Shown: one piece after another, positions 25,557 to 30,894 of the stretch | Numbering within the stretch: the first letter of the stretch is position 1 | Layout of the letters: each line of letters starts with the position of its first letter | Assembly (NCBI RefSeq): GCF_937997405.1 | Contig: NZ_CALKTL010000140.1 | Location: 1-30,894 of the forward strand | Length of the DNA: 30,894 nt | Source of the DNA: an uncultured Campylobacter sp. | Lineage (GTDB): Bacteria; Campylobacterota; Campylobacteria; Campylobacterales; Campylobacteraceae | Direction of reading: 5' to 3' | The notes under the pieces: generated by a model | What the model was told of the DNA's origin: nothing | The model's input: the letters and a program-made list of their open reading frames with translations, nothing else | Databases searched by the model: none | Position numbers and translations under genes: made by a program

Positions 25557-26537
25557 GCGCGACGGAGCGAAATTTTACCTAGTTTTGATGCGCTATTTTT
25601 GCAAATATTTAAGCGAATTCGCGCTCGAGATTTAAAATTCCAATTATTCGCATTTTAAACAGCGCGCGATATAAATGTCCGCGCTATTTAGTTGGAGGGG
25701 TAAAGCGCTTTCTAAGTGTTCAAACGATGCGCGGAGTTAAATTCCGCATATTTCTGCTCTGGTCTAGCAATAGCCCGTGCCATATTAACGATATATGAGA
25801 GATTTCACTTTGTTCGTCGTGCTTGATTTGATTCGTCAATATTCGGTATTAACGACGTATAGGAAAATTTTGCTACCTCGAGTAATTGTGTTCTATTCAC
25901 TTTCGGTTTGTATTAACACAATGTACTGGAAAATCTTGCCGTAGCCAAATTTTACGCAATTTTACAATATCTTTTGAGCCTGCGAACGGCCTTTGCAAGA
26001 AATTTTATGCAAGCTTCACACTCAAATTCTGGCTTTGATTTTAGTTTAGACCCCGCCTAATCGCGATAAATTCTATGCTCCGCTTGAGGCAAGTATTTGG
26101 TAAGACTTTTTTTGTGCGATCTTGCCGCAAGTCTATTTGGCGCTTATTTTGGGCGCCGTATTTGGGTTTTGTCGCAATTATGCTCGCTACGGATTTTCGG
26201 TGTGATTTATAGCATTTAAGGCCGCGCCCGCGCCCAGCGAGCACTAAACATATATGTTTTGAAGACAGGCTTATATACTAAAATTTCATCCTGCGACAAA
26301 TAGCTCGCAAAGGCGTAAATATAGGATAAACTAGCCAAATTTTAAAATTTAGCTCCGCGGCGAGTAGCCATATTCTTTTATCGAAGCCTATGAAAGCAGC
26401 GTTAGCTTTTGCGTTTGAATTTTATCATTTCGGCGCAGCAGGGCTTTAAATTTAATCTAAAATTTTGCAAAATTTTAAAATTCCGCCCGCTCTTATGCTT
26501 TTTTAAAGCAAAATTCTATAAAATACCGCTTCCGCAA
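25557..26537. other. Non-coding island between the HAD gene and tRNA-Gln
   Basis: No supported gene on either strand. It holds many AAATTT-type hexamers, a degenerate 64-bp-spaced repeat (25783-25945) and, at its right end, the tRNA promoter (TATAAA 26517-26522). One 67-codon frame on the - strand at 26041-26244 lacks any recognisable features. Confidence 0.6.
25783..25945. repeat. Degenerate repeat, three units spaced 64 bp
   Basis: TATTAAC recurs at 25783, 25847 and 25911, exactly 64 bases apart. Each is followed by a related stretch (GATATATGAGAGATTTC, GACGTATAGGAAAATTTTGC, ACAATGTACTGGAAAATCTTGC). Units two and three also share the run GGAAAAT-TTGC. The intervals between are only weakly similar. 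Confidence 0.4.
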
Positions 26538-26611
26538 TGGGCTATCGTCTAATGGCAGGACAACAAACTCTGGATTTGTGAATATAGGTTCGACCCCTAT
26601 TAGCCCATCCA
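26538..26611 (+). tRNA. tRNA-Gln (anticodon CTG)
   Basis: 74 nt with encoded CCA. The acceptor stem TGGGCTA/TAGCCCA is 7 bp, with the U1-A72 pair typical of tRNA-Gln. The D stem is GTC/GAC. The anticodon stem ACAAA/TTTGT encloses the loop CTCTGGA, so the anticodon is CTG (reads CAG). The T stem ATAGG/CCTAT has loop TTCGACC. The discriminator base is T. The promoter TATAAA lies at 26517-26522. No other RNA gene is adjacent. Confidence 0.92.
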
Positions 26612-26758
26612 CTTAAATTTTTTAATCCCCTTTATCATAGCTAGCATTTGAAATTAATTTGCGCGTCATTTTTGCAGATCGTGGCAGCATTCGCCGGCTA
26701 AGGCAAATTGCATCGAGCCATAAATAGGCAAAATTTTATCGAGCTAATAAGTAAGTTG

Positions 26759-26772
26759 CCGCTTTAAAGCGG
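26759..26772 (-). terminator. Short palindrome after the DUF411 gene
   Basis: CCGCTTTAAAGCGG is a perfect palindrome 4 bases beyond the DUF411 stop codon on its strand. It could form a small hairpin; no T-run follows on the - strand, so termination would be weak. Confidence 0.4.
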
Positions 26773-26776
26773 TGGA

Positions 26777-27238
26777 TTATTTGATTTTTTTTCTGCCTTT
26801 GTAAGTGGCGATGCTTTGATACGAGCCATCCTTTTTAAACGCCACCACGTCATAGATCTCGGGCTGAGAGCCTTGCTCCATACCTGGTGCTTCTAGTGGC
26901 ATGCCAGGTACTGCTATGCCGATAACGTCTTTAGGCTTATTTTTTAGTAACGTGCGGATTTCGCCTACTGGCATATGCCCCTCGATTACATACCCGTCTA
27001 TGATCGCGGTGTGGCAGCTAGCGAGCTCTAGCGGAAGCCCAAGCTCATTCTTTTTCTGAATAAGCGGCTCGTCAGCCAGCGAAATCATCTCGACTTCAAA
27101 TCCGTTTTGCTCCATGTATTTTGCCCAGTTGTGACAACAGCCGCAACTCTCGCCGTGATAGACCTTGACATGTTCGCTCGCCGCCGCATAGCTACCTAAT
27201 GCCGCTAAAAGCGCACCTACAAATAAAATTTTCTTCAT
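26777..27238 (-). CDS. DUF411 periplasmic metal-binding protein
   Basis: 153 residues. A signal peptide (about 1-20, ending AAAS) is followed by the DUF411 pattern: VYHGESCGCCHNWAKYM (Cys32, Cys34, Cys35), ELASCHTAIIDGYVIEGHMP, and GIAVPGMPLEAPGMEQG. The conserved Cys, His and Met residues suggest copper or other soft-metal binding, as proposed for CopG-type members of this family. No copper ATPase or oxidase is adjacent. The small lipoprotein upstream is on the same strand with about 160 nt between them, so they may or may not share a transcript. Confidence 0.88.
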   Translation of the reverse strand: MKKILFVGALLAALGSYAAASEHVKVYHGESCGCCHNWAKYMEQNGFEVEMISLADEPLIQKKNELGLPLELASCHTAIIDGYVIEGHMPVGEIRTLLKNKPKDVIGIAVPGMPLEAPGMEQGSQPEIYDVVAFKKDGSYQSIATYKGRKKIK

Positions 27239-27396
27239 ATTTTGCCCCAGTGATTAAAAGTCCTCGATTATACAATACGTATAGTAAATTTTTAAGAGCG
27301 AACCATATAACTCTAAGATTAAATTTGACGAAGCAGACCCGCTCGTAAGCCGAAATTTTACAAAATTTTAAAATTTCGGCGTCGCGGATAAGTTGG

Positions 27397-27825
27397 TTAT
27401 AGGCACTGAGAGAGTGCTGATTTAATAGCGGATTTTGATACGTAGCCTTCCGAGTCGCTGGTAAGTGATACGTCGCAGCCTGGCTTATAGTTTTTCCAGG
27501 TGTAGATATTGCCATTGTCTTCGGTTGTTTTGATGGAGTCTGGCTGTTTATTCCACGCAGAAATTACTTGATTGATATGAAATGCATCGCTGCGGTTTTT
27601 CGGCGCATTAGTCATACCTGTGCTATCGGGCAAGGTCGTTTCGACCATATCGGTGGTGCCTGCGGTGGAAACCTCTTGGACTTTATCATTTACGCCGCCG
27701 ATATTTGTTTTGCTGCTTTGGGATTTTGTTTGATTGCGTACTCCGCTTGGTTCGTTGGATATATTCCAGTTGGAACAACCGATAAAAAATACCGCTGCTA
27801 CGAGCGCAGCTATTAAATTTCTCAT
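27397..27825 (-). CDS. Small predicted lipoprotein of unknown function
   Basis: 142 residues. Signal peptide MRNLIAALVAAVFFIGC with lipobox FIGC (Cys17), then a Ser/Thr/Asn-rich linker (about 20-75). A small C-terminal part has two cysteines (PGCDVSL and the terminal SQCL) that could pair. ATG 27825 is chosen because AAGGAG lies 6 nt upstream; a TTG at 27840 is in frame but has no ribosome site. I do not recognise a family. It probably sits in a periplasm-facing membrane leaflet. Confidence 0.75.
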   Translation of the reverse strand: MRNLIAALVAAVFFIGCSNWNISNEPSGVRNQTKSQSSKTNIGGVNDKVQEVSTAGTTDMVETTLPDSTGMTNAPKNRSDAFHINQVISAWNKQPDSIKTTEDNGNIYTWKNYKPGCDVSLTSDSEGYVSKSAIKSALSQCL

Positions 27826-27959
27826 AAAATTCTCCTTCAAAAATTTCGTTGCGATAGTAGCACATTTATCTTTAGTTTAAAATAAATCCGAGCCCTTGAA
27901 ATTTGAAATTTCGTAGGAATTTTGTGAGGCGTTTCAGTAGGAATTTATAAAATTTGAGA

Positions 27960-27965
27960 TAATAT
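27960..27965 (+). promoter_or_regulatory. -10 box of rplU-rpmA
   Basis: TAATAT in TTGAGATAATATTGC lies 80 nt upstream of the rplU ATG. The leader of about 70 nt ends in AAAGGA. Confidence 0.45.
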
Positions 27966-28045
27966 TGCAACTTTTCATACCAAACGGGCTTTTAAATTTT
28001 GCACGGCAAATGCCTTTTTGGCTACCAAATTTTAAAGGATTTTTG

Positions 28046-28354
28046 ATGTATGCTATCATCAAACACGGCGGCAAGCAGTATAAGGTCGAAGAGGGCAACT
28101 ACCTAAATTTAGACCATTTTAATGCTGAGCCGAAAGCAAAGCTCGAACTTAGCGAAGTTTTAGCGCTAAACGACGGCGAGTTAAAGGTAGGAGCACCGTT
28201 CGTAAAGGGTGCCAAGGTGGTTTTGGAAGTCGTTTGCGAGGGCAAAGATAAAAAAGTCGTTATCTTCAAAAAACGCAGACGTAAAGATTCAAAAGTAAAA
28301 CGCGGCTTCAGACGCCAATACACCCGCGTCAAAGTCGTTTCGATTAACGCATAA
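28046..28354 (+). CDS. rplU: 50S ribosomal protein L21
   Basis: 102 residues. It starts MYAIIKHGGKQYKVEEG and has the central KVVLEVVCEGKDKKVVIFKKRRRK and the C-terminal SKVKRGFRRQYTRVKV. ATG 28046 is fixed by AAAGGA 6 nt upstream and by the universal L21 N-terminus. rpmA follows after 10 nt, the conserved L21-L27 pair. Confidence 0.98.
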   Translation: MYAIIKHGGKQYKVEEGNYLNLDHFNAEPKAKLELSEVLALNDGELKVGAPFVKGAKVVLEVVCEGKDKKVVIFKKRRRKDSKVKRGFRRQYTRVKVVSINA

Positions 28355-28364
28355 AGGATAGGAA

Positions 28365-28622
28365 ATGGCACACAAAAAAGGTCAAGGCTCAACCCAAAAT
28401 AATAGAGATAGTATCGGACGCCGCTTGGGCGTCAAAAAATTTGGCGGCGAGTTCGTTCGCGCAGGCAACATCATCATCCGCCAGCGCGGCACTGCGACGC
28501 ACCCGGGTTGCAACGTAGGCATGGGTAACGATCACACTATTTTCGCGCTGATCGACGGCGTCGTAAAATTTGAGCGAAAAGATAAAAATCGCAAAAAAGT
28601 ATCGGTTTATCCAGCCGCGTAA
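28365..28622 (+). CDS. rpmA: 50S ribosomal protein L27
   Basis: 85 residues. It begins MAHKKGQGSTQNNRDS, with the N-terminal tail that reaches the peptidyl-transferase centre, and has RRLGVKKFGGEFVRAGNIIIRQRGT. The start shows no extra N-terminal cleavage peptide of the Firmicutes type. It is co-transcribed with rplU and followed by a short GC hairpin. Confidence 0.98.
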   Translation: MAHKKGQGSTQNNRDSIGRRLGVKKFGGEFVRAGNIIIRQRGTATHPGCNVGMGNDHTIFALIDGVVKFERKDKNRKKVSVYPAA

Positions 28623-28639
28623 TTACCGCTAAATCTTCG

Positions 28640-28659
28640 GGGGCGCAAGCCCCTCTTTT
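28640..28659 (+). terminator. Terminator after rpmA
   Basis: GGGGC-GCAA-GCCCC forms a 5-bp GC stem with a stable tetraloop, followed by TCTTTT, 18 bases after the rpmA stop. Obg has its own promoter further downstream. Confidence 0.7.
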
Positions 28660-28700
28660 AAAATTTCATCCGTTTAAAAATTATCTTCAACTCATTTGGC

Positions 28701-28706
28701 TATAAT
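28701..28706 (+). promoter_or_regulatory. -10 box of obg
   Basis: A perfect TATAAT in TTTGGCTATAATTGCC lies 25 nt upstream of the obg ATG. AAGGA (28722-28726) is the ribosome site. Confidence 0.65.
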
Positions 28707-28731
28707 TGCCGTTTAAAATTTAAGGATAGCT

Positions 28732-29787
28732 ATGTTCATAGACAGCGTAAAATTTAGCGTCAAATCAGGCGACGGCGGCGCAGGTTGCGTTAGCTTCCGC
28801 CGCGAAAAATTCGTCATCTTAGGCGGTCCCGACGGCGGCGACGGCGGCGACGGCGGCGACGTGTATTTTAGGGTTGATAAAAATTCCCACACCCTCTCAT
28901 CCTATAAGGGCAAGCGTGAGTTTAAAGCGCAAAACGGCGCGCCCGGCGAGGGTCGCAAAAAGACCGGCAAAAGCGGCGAGGATCTCTATCTCATCGTCCC
29001 TCCAGGCACCAGCGTTTACGACGAGGATAGTGGCGAGCTGGTGCTTGATATGCTAAATGACGGCGAGACGAGGCTATTTTTAAAAGGCGGCAAAGGCGGG
29101 CTTGGCAACGTGCACTTTAAAAGCTCGATTAACCAAGTCCCAGAATACGCGCAAAAAGGCCTAGAGGGGCAGACGCGCGAGGTGCGCTTGGAGCTAAAAC
29201 TCATCGCTGACGTGGGGCTCGTAGGCTTTCCAAACGTGGGCAAAAGCACGCTAATCTCGACCGTCTCAAACGCTAAACCTCAGATCGCAAACTACGAGTT
29301 TACCACGCTCACGCCAAAGCTCGGTCTAGTCGAGGTGGACGAATACAGCGGCTTTGTCATGGCCGATATCCCGGGCATTATCGAGGGTGCTAGCGAAGGG
29401 CGCGGGCTTGGCGTGCAGTTTTTAAAACACGTCGAGCGCACGAAAATTTTGCTTTTTATGCTCGATCTTGCGAACTACCGCAGCCTTGAGGAGCAGTTTG
29501 ACGCGCTGAGGGCCGAGACGGCGAAATTTTCAGGCGAGCTTGCAAAAAGAGACTACGCGATCGCTCTAACTCGCGCGGACGCGGCCGAAAATTTGCAGGA
29601 AAAATTTTACGCGTTTTTGTCGCATTTGGGGCTTGCGGGTACGGCTGGCGAGATGAAATTTAAACAAGATATTTATGAGCTTGACGCCTCTAAGCCGTTT
29701 TTTGTAATGCCGATATCTTCGGCGACTGGGCAAAATATAAACGAGCTAAAATTTAACCTGCTTGAGTTGCTTAAAAAAGAGTTATAA
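28732..29787 (+). CDS. obg: Obg/CgtA ribosome-associated GTPase
   Basis: 351 residues. The glycine-rich Obg domain (1 to about 158) contains SGDGGAGCVSFRREKF and a DGG repeat coded by GACGGCGGC three times in tandem (28831-28860). The G domain follows: G1 GFPNVGKST (165-173), the switch II region ADIPGIIEGAS, and a G4 that reads TRAD instead of the usual (N/T)KxD. G5 is ISSAT. It acts in late 50S assembly and stress responses. The rplU-rpmA-obg order is conserved across bacteria. It has its own TATAAT promoter. Confidence 0.96.
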   Translation: MFIDSVKFSVKSGDGGAGCVSFRREKFVILGGPDGGDGGDGGDVYFRVDKNSHTLSSYKGKREFKAQNGAPGEGRKKTGKSGEDLYLIVPPGTSVYDEDSGELVLDMLNDGETRLFLKGGKGGLGNVHFKSSINQVPEYAQKGLEGQTREVRLELKLIADVGLVGFPNVGKSTLISTVSNAKPQIANYEFTTLTPKLGLVEVDEYSGFVMADIPGIIEGASEGRGLGVQFLKHVERTKILLFMLDLANYRSLEEQFDALRAETAKFSGELAKRDYAIALTRADAAENLQEKFYAFLSHLGLAGTAGEMKFKQDIYELDASKPFFVMPISSATGQNINELKFNLLELLKKEL

Positions 29788-29809
29788 TATTTTTATTAAG
29801 GATTATAAA

Positions 29810-30883
29810 ATGAGCATTGGTTCAGAGTGGAATAAATGGGATTTACATATTCATACGCCATTATCTATTGTTCAGCATTATGGCAATGATACTGAAGAAG
29901 TGTGGGAGAAATATATTAAAGACATAGAAAATCTACCTCCTGAATTTAAAGTTTTAGGCATTAATGACTATCTTTTTCTTGACGGTTATGAAAGGCTAAA
30001 AAAAGAAAAGGAACAAAATGGTAGATTGCGAAATATAAATCTTATGCTACCCGTTATTGAATTTAGGATAGAAAAATTTGCAGGTGTAGAATTTAGTGGT
30101 TTAAAAAGAATAAACTTACATGTAATTTTTTCAGATAAATTAAATATCGAAACTATTAAAAGTCAATTCTTAAATACATTAGAGCAGAGTTATTCTATCG
30201 AAAGTAATTCTGAAAAATGGCATAGAGCAATTACTAAAGATAGCCTAAGAGATTTGGGGCAAAAAATTATCGATAGTGCACCAGAAGAACAAAAGCAAAA
30301 ATACCAAAGCCCATTAATAGAGGGCTTTAATAACTTAAATATTAAAGAAGATGATATTTTTAAGGCACTTGACAAAGATTGTTTTGTAGGAAAATATCTT
30401 ATAGCAATAGGCAAGACAGAATGGGATGAATTAAAATGGTCGGAAAGTTCTATTGTAACTAAAAAAGATATAATAAATAAATCAGATATAATATTTACTT
30501 CCGCAAAAAGCATTGAAGCATTCAATAAAGCAAAAAGCAAACTCAAAGAATGTGGTGTTAAAGATTTATTATTAGATTGCAGCGATGCACATTATTTCTC
30601 TAATAGTAGCGAAAAAGATAGGATTGGAAAATGCTATACTTGGATTAAGGCAGATACAACTTTTGAAGGTTTGAAGCAAGTAATTTACGAGCCCACAAGG
30701 ATATACATTGGAGAAAATAAACCACAGGCGGCTATCTATAAAATCAGTCCAATTACAATTAATATTTTAACCAAAAGATTCTTTTTCTCTAAATCCCACT
30801 TTGGAGAATTATTTTTATGGTTTTTCTCCAAATTTTTACCTTCGTCTACTGTCAAAATAGCGTCATTTTTTTCTGCCAGTTAA
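29810..30883 (+). CDS. TrlF-type PHP-domain protein, ATPase half missing
   Basis: 357 codons as read. The N-terminus GSEWNKWDLHIHTP is characteristic of the PHP domain of TrlF-type PHP-AAA ATPases. Metal-site residues are visible: His13 and His15 (HxH), Asp in GINDY, Glu in PVIEF, His in NLHVIF, and SDAH near the C-terminus. Then CYTWIKADTTFEGLKQVIYEPTRIYIGENKPQ is also family-typical. Full-length relatives continue into a large SMC/AAA ATPase. Here homology ends at about residue 318 (base about 30770). The tail is F/S-rich and looks like the antisense of a K/E-rich frame. ATG 29810 follows AAGGA by 7 nt. GC is clearly lower than in obg, suggesting acquisition. Such proteins are found in defence-gene settings; activity is not shown. 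Confidence 0.7.
   Translation: MSIGSEWNKWDLHIHTPLSIVQHYGNDTEEVWEKYIKDIENLPPEFKVLGINDYLFLDGYERLKKEKEQNGRLRNINLMLPVIEFRIEKFAGVEFSGLKRINLHVIFSDKLNIETIKSQFLNTLEQSYSIESNSEKWHRAITKDSLRDLGQKIIDSAPEEQKQKYQSPLIEGFNNLNIKEDDIFKALDKDCFVGKYLIAIGKTEWDELKWSESSIVTKKDIINKSDIIFTSAKSIEAFNKAKSKLKECGVKDLLLDCSDAHYFSNSSEKDRIGKCYTWIKADTTFEGLKQVIYEPTRIYIGENKPQAAIYKISPITINILTKRFFFSKSHFGELFLWFFSKFLPSSTVKIASFFSAS
30736..30879 (-). pseudogene. Possible 5' fragment of another gene, reversed against the PHP gene
   Basis: On the - strand a frame opens at CTG 30879, with AAGGAG (30894-30889) 9 nt upstream, and ends at TAG 30736. It reads AEKNDAILTVDEGKNLEKN, a polar K/E-rich stretch, then WDLEKKNLLVKILIVIGLIL, a likely start of a membrane helix, and stops inside the PHP coding sequence. 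Composition is that of a real N-terminus, but there is no ATG and the piece is only 47 residues. It may be a decayed gene joined to the truncated PHP gene. No family recognised. Confidence 0.35.
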
Positions 30884-30894
30884 TCTCACTCCTT

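Noticed and set aside
25783..25945. CRISPR array suggested by the regular 64-bp spacing
   Set aside because: Only a short core is shared, the repeats differ at many positions, no leader or cas genes are present, and a working array keeps its repeats nearly identical.
26041..26244. 67-codon open frame on the - strand in the island before tRNA-Gln
   Set aside because: Composition is arginine/lysine-rich without a family pattern or a clear ribosome site, and it lies in DNA with the same repeated hexamers as the other islands.
27192..27515. 107-codon open frame on the - strand between the DUF411 and lipoprotein genes
   Set aside because: It overlaps both better-supported genes in another frame and has no ribosome site or recognisable domain.
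28831..28860. Triple GACGGCGGC repeat in obg as a phase-variation tract
   Set aside because: It is a 9-base in-frame repeat coding the conserved glycine-rich Obg segment; length changes would not shift the frame.
29762..29809. Earlier TTG start of the PHP gene inside obg
   Set aside because: It would add 16 residues of unrelated sequence; the ATG at 29810 has AAGGA 7 nt upstream and gives the family N-terminus GSEWNKWDLHIHTP.

Overview
The window looks like chromosomal DNA of a Campylobacter, probably one of the higher-GC oral species (gracilis/rectus/showae type). Support comes from the gene content (modE-modA-mop-modC-modB, a CadF-like OmpA protein, AddAB, DUF507, an MlaA/MlaC/RND cluster, L21-L27-Obg) and from an extreme density of AAATTT/GAATTT-type hexamers in coding and non-coding DNA. 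Species assignment is inference.

Layout. 1-1931 (- strand): a small phospholipid-transport operon, mlaA, mlaC and the 5' part of an RND/MMPL membrane protein cut by the window edge, with a good sigma-70 promoter at 1964-1992. 2116-6731 (+): molybdate uptake, with regulator modE, binding protein modA, a di-Mop protein, ATPase modC, a 1.04 kb non-coding island, then permease modB, which carries a +1-nt frameshift. 6783-14702 (+): a 1355-residue membrane PAS/GGDEF/degenerate-EAL protein, then closely packed hisZ-like, purA, DUF507 and carA genes. The hisZ-like gene overlaps both its neighbours and DUF507 overlaps carA. A strong hairpin terminator follows carA. 14703-15620 is non-coding. 15621-16304 is an orphan OmpR-type response regulator. 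16580-22376 is the addB-addA recombination helicase-nuclease pair; AddB carries a long low-complexity insert. 22492-24431: rplM-rpsI and a CadF-like porin with a strong terminator. 24498-25556: a HAD phosphatase with a large low-complexity insert. 25557-26537 is a second large non-coding island, ending at a tRNA-Gln gene (anticodon CUG). 26777-27825 (-): a DUF411 metal-binding periplasmic protein and a small lipoprotein. 28046-29787 (+): rplU-rpmA-obg. 29810-30883: an AT-rich, probably acquired PHP-domain gene of the TrlF type. It has lost its ATPase half and runs into what looks like the reversed 5' end of another gene at the window edge.

The genes are mostly housekeeping: envelope lipid asymmetry, molybdenum supply for molybdoenzymes, c-di-GMP signalling, purine/pyrimidine synthesis, DNA-break repair and ribosome assembly. 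The most noteworthy points are the broken modB, the low-complexity inserts in AddB and the HAD phosphatase, the very dense RAATTY hexamer, the catalytically degenerate EAL domain, and the truncated foreign PHP gene at the right edge.
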